Shown here: positions 44,762-53,776 of the stretch, one piece after another | Layout: each line of letters starts with the position of its first letter | Numbering within the stretch: position 1 is the stretch's first letter | Assembly (NCBI RefSeq): GCF_036663835.1 | Contig: NZ_JAXOJT010000002.1 | Span: 434,001-498,000 of the forward strand | DNA length: 64,000 nucleotides | Origin: Sphingomonas sp. LT1P40 | GTDB lineage: Bacteria; Pseudomonadota; Alphaproteobacteria; Sphingomonadales; Sphingomonadaceae | Direction: 5' to 3' | Notes under the pieces: generated by a model | What the model was told of the DNA's origin: nothing | Seen by the model: the letters and a program-made list of their open reading frames with translations, nothing else | Databases searched by the model: none | Translations under genes and position numbers: made by a program

Positions 44762-45625
44762 TTAGCGGCCACGGAGTCCGTCGAATACTTCCGCGAAACC
44801 CGGCTGATTATGGTGCGCGATCCCGCTGCGCGCCGCCTCGATCACCAGCGGCTGCGGATGACCGTGGAGCGAGGCGATGATGATCTGCTTCACCGTGTTG
44901 TAGATGGCGGCGTCCGCTTCGATGATCTGTTTCAGACGTCCGGCCAGCGGGCCGACCAGGCCGTAAGCGAGCAACACGCCGAGGAAGGTGCCGACCAGCG
45001 CCGAGCCGATCATTGCGCCGAGGATCGCGGGCGGCTTGTCGATCGAGCCCATCGTCTTGACCACGCCGAGCACCGCTGCGACGATGCCGAGCGCCGGCAG
45101 TGCATCGGCGAGATTCTGCAGCGCGTGCTGCGGCTCCTCGACTTCGTGGTGGTGCGTCTTGATCGCGTTATCCATCACATCCTCGACCGCGTGCACGTCG
45201 AGCGTGCCGGATGAGACGACGACGAGGCGCAGCGTGTCCGAGATCAGATTGACCAAGGTGTGATCGGCGAGCAGCCGGGGATATTCGGCGAACACCGCCG
45301 AGGACTTCGGATCCTCGACATGCGGCTCAAGCGCGATTGGGCCATCGACGCGAAGCATCTTCATCAGTTTCGAGACGAGGAAGATGACATCGAGATAATC
45401 CTGTTTCTTGTATTTCGGCCCTTTCAGCACCTTGGCGAAACCGCCGCCCAGTGCCTTCAGCTCGCGGCCCGAATTGCCGATGATGAGCGCGCCGACGGCA
45501 GCGCCGCCGATGATGAGCATCTCGTGCGGGAGTGCGTGGAGCACGGGTCCGAGCGCGCCGCCGGTGATGGCGAACCCGCCGAACACCATCGCGATCAGGA
45601 CGACGAATCCGATGATTGGAAACAT
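44762..45625 (-). CDS. motA: Flagellar motor stator protein MotA
   Basis: A 287-residue four-span stator subunit that forms the proton channel with MotB and contacts the rotor. The N-terminal spans are FPIIGFVVLIAMVFGGFAIT and EMLIIGGAAVGALIIGN; the cytoplasmic loop includes LKGPKYKKQDYLDVIFLVSK; the C-terminal spans are LPALGIVAAVLGVVKTMGSI and GSALVGTFLGVLLAYGLVGP. The ATG at 45625 gives the normal family start; an open 24-residue extension upstream lacks support. It lies 124 bases after flgL and could have its own promoter, though no clear sigma box was found there. Confidence 0.96.
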   Translation of the reverse strand: MFPIIGFVVLIAMVFGGFAITGGALGPVLHALPHEMLIIGGAAVGALIIGNSGRELKALGGGFAKVLKGPKYKKQDYLDVIFLVSKLMKMLRVDGPIALEPHVEDPKSSAVFAEYPRLLADHTLVNLISDTLRLVVVSSGTLDVHAVEDVMDNAIKTHHHEVEEPQHALQNLADALPALGIVAAVLGVVKTMGSIDKPPAILGAMIGSALVGTFLGVLLAYGLVGPLAGRLKQIIEADAAIYNTVKQIIIASLHGHPQPLVIEAARSGIAHHNQPGFAEVFDGLRGR

Positions 45626-45749
45626 GTGCGCGCAAACCCCCGTTGGCGGTGCCCGTCCCATGGGAGCGCGTACCGTTCGGCTCAGTCTTGCCGTCAAACT
45701 CTAACGATATGGTTACCAGCGCGTTGAGTATGTCGCGCCGCAGCCTCGA

Positions 45750-46667
45750 TCAGCGCAGATAGTCGAACAACGACATGCTCGTCAGCTTGGTAAAGCTCGC
45801 CTGGGTCGCCTGCAGGATCGTCAGCGTCTTTTGCAGCTCGGCGATCGCAGTGGTGACGTCGGCATCCTCGATGCCCGACCGCGTCGCCTCGCGCGTGACA
45901 TCGACATCGACCAGCCGTTCGGCCTCCAGATCCATGCGAAACGCGCGCGCGCCGACCGAGGTGCGGGCGGTGCCGACCTGATCGAGTGCGGCGTCGAGAT
46001 TGGTCATCGCTTCGTCGACCCCCCCGCCCTCCGCACCCGGCTGAAGCGCCGCCGACAATGCGGAGAGGATGGCGAACATATCGCTTTCGCCGCTGGAAGT
46101 CTGGATGCCGCCGAATGCGCGCGCGCCGGTTTCGGTGGCGGCGATGCTGACGCCGTCGCCTACTGGAATCGCTGCGCTGTCACCTTGTCCGGCATAGGCG
46201 ATCGAGCCGTCGGGCTGGCGCGCATAGGCGGTGTCGCCGCTCGCGCCGCCGAACAAGGGCTGGCCGCGTGTATCCTTCGCATTCACCACGCCGAGCAGGT
46301 CGGCGATGATCGCATCGACCTCGACCTTCAATGCGGCGCGGCCCTCGGCAGTCAGCGTATCGCTGCCCGCCTGTACCGTAATCGCCTTCGCGCGTTGCAG
46401 CTGCGTTTCGACGGCCTCCAGCGCGGTATCCGTCGCCGCCAGCAGCGACTGCGCCATCTTGATGTTCGCACCATAGGCACCGTCATCGGCTTCGGCGCGC
46501 TTCAGGCCCGACAATTGCTGCCAGCCCGATGCGCTGTCCGATGGCGTCAGGATACGCTTGCCGGTCGCCACCTGCGTTTGCAGCTGGTCGGCCTGACGCG
46601 ACAAATTGCCCATCAGCAGCGAGGGCCGGTCATAAAGCTGGCTGGTCGTCACGCGCATGGCTGTCAC
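45750..46667 (-). CDS. flgL: Flagellar hook-filament junction protein FlgL (HAP3)
   Basis: A 305-residue flagellin-like junction protein. The N-terminal coiled-coil region (MRVTTSQLYDRPSLLMGNLS, then QVATGKRILTPSDSASGW) and C-terminal helix (AIAELQKTLTILQATQASFT ending SLFDYLR) match HAP3. GTG 46667 overlaps the flgK stop (GTGA); an ATG nine bases downstream is an alternative start. It caps the hook side together with FlgK before the filament is laid. Confidence 0.93.
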   Translation of the reverse strand: MTAMRVTTSQLYDRPSLLMGNLSRQADQLQTQVATGKRILTPSDSASGWQQLSGLKRAEADDGAYGANIKMAQSLLAATDTALEAVETQLQRAKAITVQAGSDTLTAEGRAALKVEVDAIIADLLGVVNAKDTRGQPLFGGASGDTAYARQPDGSIAYAGQGDSAAIPVGDGVSIAATETGARAFGGIQTSSGESDMFAILSALSAALQPGAEGGGVDEAMTNLDAALDQVGTARTSVGARAFRMDLEAERLVDVDVTREATRSGIEDADVTTAIAELQKTLTILQATQASFTKLTSMSLFDYLR

Positions 46668-47992
46668 CGGATGTTGAAGAGCGTATCGAGCGTCTCGCGC
46701 GCGACCTGGATCACGCGGCTCGACGCCTGATAGGCTTGTTGAAAGCGGATCAGGTCGACCGCTTCCTCGTCGATATTGACGCCGCCGACCGAATCGCGGG
46801 CCGCCGCCGCATTGGCGCGGATCGTCGATTGCACCTCGGCGATCGCGCGGCGGCCGGTCAGCGCGCTGGCATTGTTGGTGGTCAGCGTGGTGAGGCTGCG
46901 CTCGAACCCGCTTTCGCTACGCAGCGCAGCGAGCGATGCGAGGTTACCGTTGCTGCGCTCACCGCCATCGGGCGACGCCGCAGCGATGCCGCGCGGATCG
47001 GTCAGGACGAGCTTGAACGTCGTGGCGCTGGTCGCACTGAACATCGCCGCGCCGGGATTGCCGTTCAGATCGTCGCCACTGGCCTGGACCGCGTTGACGC
47101 CATCGGCGAAATCGACGGCCATGGCGTTGAGCGCGTCGCGCGTGTCGGCGATGCGCGCCGCGCCCTCGCTAATTCCGGCAAGGGCACCGCCGCCGGGGGC
47201 TAAAGCATGCGACCCGTCGACGCCATAGACGGCAAAGGATACGGCACCATCCGGACCCCGTGCGTAAGTGGCGACGGCGGCCTGATCGACGTGGACGAGA
47301 AGCGGGCCGCCCGCACCGGCCTTGACCGTAGCGCGGCCGGCAGTGTCAAGACTGACACTGACATCGGCCAGTGCACTCATCGATTCGAGCAGGCGATCGC
47401 GCTCGTCGAGCAGCGCCGTCTGTGTGCTGCTACCCGGTGCGGCGCGGCCGAGGTTGGCGTTGACCTTGGCCAAGCCGGCGGTCAGCATATTGAGCTGGCC
47501 GGTCGCGGCGTCGGCAGACTGGTCGAGATCGGCGAGTGCGCCGTCCAGTCCCGCGCCGGTCGCGGCGAAGCTGTTGGCGAGCGTGGCGGCGGCCTGAAGC
47601 ATCGTCGCGCGCGGGGCGCTGGCGGATGGATCGGCGGCGAGCGCGGTCGCGGCATTGAAGAAGGCGGTCAGGCGCTCGTCTAGCTTGTTGCCGGTCAGCA
47701 CGGTTTCGACGCGTTCGAGCCAGACGACCCCGGCCTCGCTGCGCGCGAGATCGGACCCGGCGGTGCGGACTTCGGCGCTGCGGGCATCGTTACCGGTGCG
47801 GGTGATCCCGCCGATGGTGACGCCCAGGCCGTTGAGCGTGCCCGCATCGCTGGGTGCGGAAACTTCGCGCAGCGTGGCGACGCGGCGGGTATAGCCCGCG
47901 GTGCCGGCGTTTGCGATATTCTCCGACGTGGTGGTCAGCGCGCTTTGATAGGCGCGGACGCCGCTGACGCCGATCGACAGGATATCGGTCAT
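46664..47992 (-). CDS. flgK: Flagellar hook-associated protein FlgK (HAP1)
   Basis: A 442-residue hook-associated protein. The N-terminus (DILSIGVSGVRAYQSALTTT, SENIANAGTAGYTRRVATL) is the rod/hook-type motif, and the C-terminus (VNIDEEAVDLIRFQQAYQAS, RVIQVARETLDTLFNIR) is the paired helix. The central domain is shorter than in enterobacterial FlgK (about 550 residues), as is common in alphaproteobacteria. It overlaps the flgJ stop at its start. Confidence 0.95.
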   Translation of the reverse strand: MTDILSIGVSGVRAYQSALTTTSENIANAGTAGYTRRVATLREVSAPSDAGTLNGLGVTIGGITRTGNDARSAEVRTAGSDLARSEAGVVWLERVETVLTGNKLDERLTAFFNAATALAADPSASAPRATMLQAAATLANSFAATGAGLDGALADLDQSADAATGQLNMLTAGLAKVNANLGRAAPGSSTQTALLDERDRLLESMSALADVSVSLDTAGRATVKAGAGGPLLVHVDQAAVATYARGPDGAVSFAVYGVDGSHALAPGGGALAGISEGAARIADTRDALNAMAVDFADGVNAVQASGDDLNGNPGAAMFSATSATTFKLVLTDPRGIAAASPDGGERSNGNLASLAALRSESGFERSLTTLTTNNASALTGRRAIAEVQSTIRANAAAARDSVGGVNIDEEAVDLIRFQQAYQASSRVIQVARETLDTLFNIR

Positions 47993-48348
47993 GTCGCCTT
48001 ATCCCCGGTCTGCGCGTCCGTCGCCGGTGCGGCGGCAGCCGCTTCGGCATTGGCGCGGGCGAGGAATGCAGTCATCGCTTTGCCGATGCCGATCGGCGCG
48101 TGCGTCGCCATGCTCTCGGCCAGCTTGTCGTCCTGCATATCGCGGAATTGGTCCAGCGCCTGACTTTCAAACAGGCTGTCGGCCAGTTTCGCTTTGCGCA
48201 TCGATCCCAGCATCATCTTCGTAAAGATGGCCTCGAACCGGTCGCCCGCCGCTTCCAGATTGGCACGCGTACCCAGCCGGGCGGTGTCCGTGGAGACACT
48301 GCCCGTCAGTTTGAGCGAAGCGGCGGCGGGGACAGGAATATGGGTCAC
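47989..48348 (-). CDS. flgJ: Rod-binding FlgJ-like protein without muramidase domain
   Basis: A 119-residue protein corresponding only to the N-terminal rod-binding half of FlgJ: LEAAGDRFEAIFTKMMLGSM, then ALDQFRDMQDDKLAESMATH and GIGKAMTAFLARANAE. The muramidase half of enterobacterial FlgJ is absent. A separate transglycosylase gene lies at 57372 in this flagellar island and probably opens the wall for the rod. Start and stop overlap with flgI and flgK by four bases each. Confidence 0.88.
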   Translation of the reverse strand: MTHIPVPAAASLKLTGSVSTDTARLGTRANLEAAGDRFEAIFTKMMLGSMRKAKLADSLFESQALDQFRDMQDDKLAESMATHAPIGIGKAMTAFLARANAEAAAAAPATDAQTGDKAT

Positions 48349-49439
48349 AGGATAATCAGCTCCGCTTTCAGCGCACCGGCCTGCTTCAGCGCTTCGAGGA
48401 TGGCGACAAGGTCGGCCGGCGACGCGCCGATCGCGTTCACCGCCTTGACCACATCGGCAAGCTTCGGACCCGGCTCCAACAGGAACATGGGACGCTTCTC
48501 CTCTTCGACGCCGACACCGCTTTTCTGCTCAACCGCGGTCTGACCCTGGCTGAACGGAAGCGGCTGGCTGACCCGCTGGGATTCATCAATACGAACGGTA
48601 AGTTTACCATGTGTTACCGCCGCCGGGCTGACCCGGACGGCGCTGTTGATGACCACAGTGCCGGTGCGCGCGTTAACGATGACCTTGGCTGAAGCTTCAG
48701 CGGATTCGACCGTCAGATTCTCGATCTCGCTCATCACGCGGGCGCGGAAATCGGCACCGGGTTGCGCGGCGACCGCGACCGAGACGCCATCGATGGCGCG
48801 GGCGGTGCCGAAGCCGAAGCGGCCGTTGATCGCATCCGCGACGCGCTGTGCCGTAGTGAAATCGGACTGGGCGAGGTTGAAGATGAGCGTCGGGGTGGTG
48901 GCGAAGCCGGTCTCGACCGCGCGTTCGACCGTCGCGCCCTCAGGGATACGGCCCGACGACGGCGTGTTGACGACGATGGTCGATCCATCCTTCCCCTCGG
49001 CACCCAGACCGCCGACCGCGAGGTTGCCCTGCGCCATCGCATAAATCTGGTTGTCCGCGCCCATCAGCGGCGTCATCACCAGCGTACCGCCGCGCAAGCT
49101 CTTGGCTTTGCCCATCGACGACACCGTGATGTCGAGCTTCTGCCCCGGCTTGGCGAAGGGTGGCAGTTCGGCGGTGATCATTACCACCGCCGCGTTCTTC
49201 AGCGCCGGGTTGATCCCCGGCGGCAGCGCGAAGCCGAAGCGGGCGGTGACGCCCTTCATCGACTGCACCGTATATTCCAGATTGTCGTCGCCCGTGCCAG
49301 GCAAGCCCACGACGATGCCGTAACCGGTCAGCTGGTTGGTGCGGATGCCCTGGAAATTGCCGAGATCCTTGATCCGCTCGGCCGAAACCGGCTGAGCGAG
49401 AAGGAGCGTGGCGATGAGGGCAACGAGGAAGCGGATCAT
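48345..49439 (-). CDS. flgI: Flagellar P-ring protein FlgI
   Basis: A 364-residue periplasmic ring protein. The signal peptide is MIRFLVALIATLLLAQPVSA. Mature landmarks are ERIKDLGNFQGIRTNQLTGY, GYGIVVGLPGTGDD, SMGKAKSLRGGTLVMTPLMG and the C-terminal LADVVKAVNAIGASPADLVA block, which is highly conserved. ATG 49439 is chosen because it opens the signal peptide. It forms the bushing around the rod in peptidoglycan; FlgA (55998) is its assembly chaperone. Confidence 0.97.
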   Translation of the reverse strand: MIRFLVALIATLLLAQPVSAERIKDLGNFQGIRTNQLTGYGIVVGLPGTGDDNLEYTVQSMKGVTARFGFALPPGINPALKNAAVVMITAELPPFAKPGQKLDITVSSMGKAKSLRGGTLVMTPLMGADNQIYAMAQGNLAVGGLGAEGKDGSTIVVNTPSSGRIPEGATVERAVETGFATTPTLIFNLAQSDFTTAQRVADAINGRFGFGTARAIDGVSVAVAAQPGADFRARVMSEIENLTVESAEASAKVIVNARTGTVVINSAVRVSPAAVTHGKLTVRIDESQRVSQPLPFSQGQTAVEQKSGVGVEEEKRPMFLLEPGPKLADVVKAVNAIGASPADLVAILEALKQAGALKAELIIL

Positions 49440-49450
49440 GTGCGTGTTCC

Positions 49451-50140
49451 TCAGAACGGGCTGATGACCGAGAAGAAGCGGCCGAGCCACCCCTGACGGC
49501 TGGCGCGGGCGACATCGCCCTTGCCGGTGTAGGAAATGCGGGCATCGGCGACGCGGGTCGATGCGATGCGATTGTCCGCGCTAATGTCAGTCGGGCGGAC
49601 GATCCCCTTGATCTGGATGAATTCGTCGCCGCGATTGAGCGTCACGCGCTTTTGTCCCTGCACCAGCATCGTGCCGTTGGGCAGGACCTGCGCGACGGTT
49701 ACGCTGATCTCGCCTGACAATGCGTTGGACTGGTCGGCGGTACCTGACCCCTTGAAGTTGCGCTTGCCGCTGACGCTGGCGTCGCTCTGATTGAACAGGT
49801 TCAAGGCACCCGTGGTTGGCGGCGTGATCGAGAAGCCGCCGCCGCTGTCGAGCTGCGATCCCGCCGACTTCGACGCGCTGGTGCGTTCGACCAGCACGAT
49901 CGTCAGGGGATCGCCGACGCGGCGCGCGCGCGTGCCTTCGTACAGCGCGGCATAGCCTTCGCTGGCCTGGAAGATCGAACCGTTGGCGGGGGCGGCCGCG
50001 GGCGCGGCGACCGGAAGCGTGACGGTAAAATCCTCCTTCGGTGCCTTTTTGCCGAAAAGTTGCGCTTTCGCCGGCGTTGCGGTGAACGCGATGGCGGCGA
50101 CGATCGCGGCGCCGGTCAACAGGCCTGCTGCAAATTTCAT
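49451..50140 (-). CDS. flgH: Flagellar L-ring protein FlgH lacking a lipobox
   Basis: A 229-residue protein. Family blocks are clear: GSIFQASEGYAALYEGTRAR, VGDPLTIVLVERTSASKSAG, NLFNQSDASVSGKRNFKGSG, LPNGTMLVQGQKRVTLN and IRPTDI-type VRPTDISADNRI, ending GWLGRFFSVISPF. FlgH is usually an outer-membrane lipoprotein. Here the signal (AAIVAAIAFTATPAKAQ) has an Ala-x-Ala cleavage site and the whole protein contains no cysteine. ATG 50140 is the first that gives this signal. Confidence 0.95.
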   Translation of the reverse strand: MKFAAGLLTGAAIVAAIAFTATPAKAQLFGKKAPKEDFTVTLPVAAPAAAPANGSIFQASEGYAALYEGTRARRVGDPLTIVLVERTSASKSAGSQLDSGGGFSITPPTTGALNLFNQSDASVSGKRNFKGSGTADQSNALSGEISVTVAQVLPNGTMLVQGQKRVTLNRGDEFIQIKGIVRPTDISADNRIASTRVADARISYTGKGDVARASRQGWLGRFFSVISPF

Positions 50141-50165
50141 CACGCGCGTTTCCAATTTCCTGGCC

Positions 50166-50954
50166 TCAGATGTTCTGATTGACATATTTCAGCATTTCGT
50201 CGGTCGCCGAGATCATTTTGGAATTGACCTCGTAAGCGCGCTGGGTCTCGATCATGTCGACGAGTTCCTCGACGACATTGACGTTCGACCCCTCGAGCAT
50301 GCCTTGGCGGATGTTGCCGCGACCATCCTGTCCGGCGATGCCCAGATTGACCGCGCCGCTAGCGGCGGTCTCGACCAGGAAATTGTCGCCAATCGCCTGA
50401 AGCCCCGCCGCATTCGGGAACGCCGCGATCTGGATCTGGCCGACCTGCGTCGCCTCGGTCTGGCCGGGAACGGTGGCGCTGACGGTGCCGTCGCTGCCGA
50501 CGGTGATCGCGGTCGCGCCCTCCGGAATGGTGATGCCGGGCATCACCTGATAGCCTTCGGTCGTGACCAGCAGTCCCTCGGGCGAGCGGGTGAAGTTACC
50601 GGCGCGGGTATAGCCGAGCTGGCCGCCGGGCAGCTGCACCTGAAACATGCCATTGCCGTCCAGCGCCATGTCGAGCGCGTTGCCGGTGGTCTGGAACGAC
50701 CCTTGCGTATCGATCCGCGCGGTACCCTGAATGCGCACACCGGTGCCGAGGTTGAGGCCGGTGGCATATTGCGTTTCCGACGTGCTGGCCGAACCGGGCG
50801 CGGTCACGACCTGATAGGCCAGTGCCTCGAACGAGGCGCGGTCGCGCTTGAACCCCGTGGTGTTCACGTTGGCGAGGTTGTTTGAGATCACCCGCATGCG
50901 CATGTCCTGGGCATCAAGCCCGGTGCGCGCGATGTGCATTGCTGCTGAACCCAT
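50166..50954 (-). CDS. flgG: Flagellar distal rod protein FlgG
   Basis: A 262-residue rod protein. The N-terminal motif (MHIARTGLDAQDMRMRVISN, NLANVNTTGFKRDRASFEAL), the centre (LQIQ-type strands, QLPGGQLGYTRAGNFTRSPE) and the C-terminal helix (GSNVNVVEELVDMIETQRAY, YEVNSKMISATDEMLKYVNQ) are all canonical. The length is standard for FlgG, which distinguishes it from FlgF. It lies 25 bases upstream of flgH. Confidence 0.97.
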   Translation of the reverse strand: MGSAAMHIARTGLDAQDMRMRVISNNLANVNTTGFKRDRASFEALAYQVVTAPGSASTSETQYATGLNLGTGVRIQGTARIDTQGSFQTTGNALDMALDGNGMFQVQLPGGQLGYTRAGNFTRSPEGLLVTTEGYQVMPGITIPEGATAITVGSDGTVSATVPGQTEATQVGQIQIAAFPNAAGLQAIGDNFLVETAASGAVNLGIAGQDGRGNIRQGMLEGSNVNVVEELVDMIETQRAYEVNSKMISATDEMLKYVNQNI

Positions 50955-51008
50955 GGTCCTGTTCCTTCCTCAAATTCTCAACTCACGCGCATCACGCGTG
51001 CTGATTTT

Positions 51009-51752
51009 TCAGCTGACGCGCATCAGGCTCGCGGCGCTCTCGTCCATCGTCTTGGCTTCGCGGAGCAGGTTCGCCTGCACCTCGTAACTGCGCTGGTTCT
51101 CGATCATGTCGACCAGCGCTTGCGTGAGATTGACGTTCGATTGTTCCAGCGACGCGGTCTGAACGGTCGCGTCCAGATCCTCGGGCAGTACGCCGCCGCC
51201 CTTGACGTGAAGCAGATTGTCCAGCCCCTTGGTCGTGATGCTGCCGCTGTCGCTGACCAGCTTGATCCGGTCGATGACTTGCGGCGGCTGGCTCGGGTCC
51301 GCGCCCGGGGGCACGATCGACAGCGTGCCATCGTCGGCGATCATGATCTTGTCATGCGGTGGCACGGTGATGGGGCCCCCCGACCCCATCACCGGGAAAC
51401 CGTCGCCGGTTTCCAAGACACCACTCGGCGCGATGCGGAGATCGCCGCGCCGAGTATAAGCTTCGCTGCCATCGGCAGCCTGTACCGCCAGCCATGCCTC
51501 GCCCGTGATCGCCACGTCGAGGCTGCGGCCGGTCTGGGTGATCGCACCTGCGCGCCGGTCCATATCAACGACGGTTTCGGCGCTGGGCTGGCGGCTGTCG
51601 AAGCCGTCGCCCTTGACCATCAGCCGGTCGAAATTGACCCGGTCGGCGCGAAAGCCGATCGTGGAGGCGTTCGCGATGTTGTTCGCGATCGTCGCCTGCG
51701 CATCCATCTTGCCCTTGAGGCCCGACAGTGCGGTGTAGACGAGCTTGTCCAT
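51009..51752 (-). CDS. flgF: Flagellar proximal rod protein FlgF
   Basis: A 247-residue rod protein. It begins MDKLVYTALSGLKGKMDAQA and ANNIANASTIGFRADRVNFD, typical of FlgF, and ends LEQSNVNLTQALVDMIENQR followed by SYEVQANLLREAKTMDESAA. The 54 bases to flgG contain nothing I can assign. It forms the proximal rod with FlgB and FlgC. Confidence 0.94.
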   Translation of the reverse strand: MDKLVYTALSGLKGKMDAQATIANNIANASTIGFRADRVNFDRLMVKGDGFDSRQPSAETVVDMDRRAGAITQTGRSLDVAITGEAWLAVQAADGSEAYTRRGDLRIAPSGVLETGDGFPVMGSGGPITVPPHDKIMIADDGTLSIVPPGADPSQPPQVIDRIKLVSDSGSITTKGLDNLLHVKGGGVLPEDLDATVQTASLEQSNVNLTQALVDMIENQRSYEVQANLLREAKTMDESAASLMRVS

Positions 51753-51775
51753 CGCTTAGCCCCTAACCCTTTGAC

Positions 51776-53065
51776 TCAGCTACGAATGTTGAAAATGGTC
51801 TGCGAAATCTGGCTCGCGGTATCGAGCGCCTTCGCATTCGCCTGGAAATTGCGCTGTGCCGCGATCAGGCCGACCAGTTCCTCGGTGATATCGACGTTCG
51901 AGCGTTCGACCGCGCCGGACATCAGCCCGCCAAAGCCGTTGACGCCCGCTTCGCCCAGCCGTGGTTCACCCGACAGGCCGGTGGCGGCCCAAGTCGAATT
52001 GCCCAGCTGACGCAGGCCCGACGGATTGGAGAAGTTCGCCAGCGCGATCTTGCCCAGAGCCTGGCTGTCGCCGTTCGAGAAGCTGGCGCGGACGATGCCA
52101 TCCTCACCCACCGTCACGCCGTCGAGCTGGCCGACCGCCTTGCCGTCCTGCGAACGGTTGTTGACGGTGAAGGGCGCGCCGAGCTGGGTCGTCGCGGTGC
52201 CGAAATCGAGGCTGACCGACTGTTCGGTCGTGCTGCTGCCGACGGTGAACGGCGCGAACTGGGTCGCTTCGCTTGGCGTGGTCAGCGCGCCATTGGCATC
52301 GAACGTCAGCGTGATCGGGCCGGGTGCTGCCGCGTCGGTGCCGAGCTGCTTGTCGCCGACGAACGTATAGACCGACCATTCGGTGGGCGCGGTCGTCGTC
52401 TCGCGCACGAAATAGCTGGTCATCGTCAGCGGGTTGCCGCTGGCGTCATAGATCGTCGTCTGGGTCGAGTTGTTGTAGGTGCCCGGATCGAACCGGTCGA
52501 ACGCGTAAGGCGTATCCGGCGTGAAGCGCGTCGCTTCCGACGGGACGCCCGAATAGGCCGACAGATTCAACGAGAGCGCGACATTCTTGGTCGATTCGGG
52601 CACGCCGCTGGTCTGCGGCAGACGCAGGTTTTCGGTCGAGCCGAGGCCGGTTGCGACGACTGCGCCCGAACCGTCGACCGGATAAACCTGAAGATAGGCG
52701 CCCTGCGAGTCGGTGACATAGCGGTCGCTATCCACGAGGAAGCTGCCGTTGCGGGTGAAGTTGACGCCGGCGGATTCAAGGCCCGGCTTGACCGCGAAGA
52801 AGCCGTCGCCGGCAATCGCGATGTCGAGACTCGACGAGCTCTGCTGCATCCCGCCCTGACCGAATTGCTGGCGGATCGCCTTTACGACAGTGCCGGAGCC
52901 GATCATCTGGTTCGGATTGAGCGACACGCTCGATGCGATGACGTCGGCGAACTCGGTACGGCTCTTCTTGAAGCCGTTGGTTGAGACGTTCGACAGGTTG
53001 TGCGAGATGGTCGACATATCGGTCTGAGCCGCCTGAAGACCGGAGAGCGAGGTGTAGAAAGACAT
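51776..53065 (-). CDS. flgE: Flagellar hook protein FlgE
   Basis: A 429-residue hook subunit. The N-terminus (MSFYTSLSGLQAAQTDMSTI, SHNLSNVSTNGFKKSRTEFA) and C-terminus (VERSNVDITEELVGLIAAQR, NFQANAKALDTASQISQTIF) are canonical hook sequences. The middle carries the FlgE domains, for example TQTTIYDASGNPLTMTSYFV and GKIALANFSNPSGLRQLG. The length is typical. FlgD, encoded next to it, caps the growing hook. Confidence 0.96.
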   Translation of the reverse strand: MSFYTSLSGLQAAQTDMSTISHNLSNVSTNGFKKSRTEFADVIASSVSLNPNQMIGSGTVVKAIRQQFGQGGMQQSSSSLDIAIAGDGFFAVKPGLESAGVNFTRNGSFLVDSDRYVTDSQGAYLQVYPVDGSGAVVATGLGSTENLRLPQTSGVPESTKNVALSLNLSAYSGVPSEATRFTPDTPYAFDRFDPGTYNNSTQTTIYDASGNPLTMTSYFVRETTTAPTEWSVYTFVGDKQLGTDAAAPGPITLTFDANGALTTPSEATQFAPFTVGSSTTEQSVSLDFGTATTQLGAPFTVNNRSQDGKAVGQLDGVTVGEDGIVRASFSNGDSQALGKIALANFSNPSGLRQLGNSTWAATGLSGEPRLGEAGVNGFGGLMSGAVERSNVDITEELVGLIAAQRNFQANAKALDTASQISQTIFNIRS

Positions 53066-53086
53066 TTCGATAACTCCTTGGAAAGC

Positions 53087-53776
53087 TCAGCCGATCTTGC
53101 GGATGGCGGTGGTGGAAACCTGACCGAGGCCGGGCAGGGTAAGGACTGGGTTGCCGTCGCTGCCCATCGCAACGGCGGTAACCGGCGACCAGACAAGCGG
53201 TTTGGCGGTGACGGCGTCGCCATCGGCATTGCGTGCGGCGACGCGGATGGTGAACGGCCCGTTGCCGGCGGGTTCGCCGGTATCGGTCGAGCCATCCCAT
53301 TCGAATTCGGTCTGTCCCGCCTCGACCGCGCCAAGCGATACGTTTTTGAGGATCTCGCCGTTCGGCCCCTCGATCACGATATTGACCTCGGCCGCCGCGG
53401 CGCCCAGTTCGATCACGCCGCCCAGCGAACCGTCGGTGCGCGGGTAAGCAACCGATCCCTCGGTCAGCACGGTGCGGCCGACCCACGATACCAGATCGGT
53501 GGTGGTCGTGCCGCCCAGCTTCGCGGCGATCGCCTGCAGCGTGGTGTTCATCTCGCTGATCCCCGCCAGCGACGAGAATTGCGCCATCTGGGCAACCATT
53601 TGCGTGTTGTCGACCGGATCGAACGGATCCTGATTCTTCATCTGCGCGGTCATCAGCGTCAGGAAATCGGACTGGTCCATCGCCCCGCTCGCGCCGTTGG
53701 TCGCCGCATTGGACGCGCTCGCATTGCTGCGATTGATGCCCAGATTGGCGAGCGTCGTGTCAAAGCCCGTTGCCAT
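53087..53776 (-). CDS. flgD: Flagellar hook-capping protein FlgD
   Basis: A 229-residue hook scaffolding protein. The conserved N-terminal segment is DQSDFLTLMTAQMKNQDPFD then VDNTQMVAQMAQFSSLAGIS; the C-terminal part is a Tudor/FnIII-like domain (VIEGPNGEILKNVSLGAVEA, TEFEWDGSTDTGEPAGNGPF). ATG 53776 shares a base with the flgC stop. It is removed when the hook is complete. Confidence 0.94.
   Translation of the reverse strand: MATGFDTTLANLGINRSNASASNAATNGASGAMDQSDFLTLMTAQMKNQDPFDPVDNTQMVAQMAQFSSLAGISEMNTTLQAIAAKLGGTTTTDLVSWVGRTVLTEGSVAYPRTDGSLGGVIELGAAAAEVNIVIEGPNGEILKNVSLGAVEAGQTEFEWDGSTDTGEPAGNGPFTIRVAARNADGDAVTAKPLVWSPVTAVAMGSDGNPVLTLPGLGQVSTTAIRKIG

Noticed and set aside
45626..45749. 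Possible sigma-28 promoter before motA (TAGAGTTT and GCCGAA, minus strand)
   Set aside because: Spacing is about three bases too long and both boxes are imperfect.
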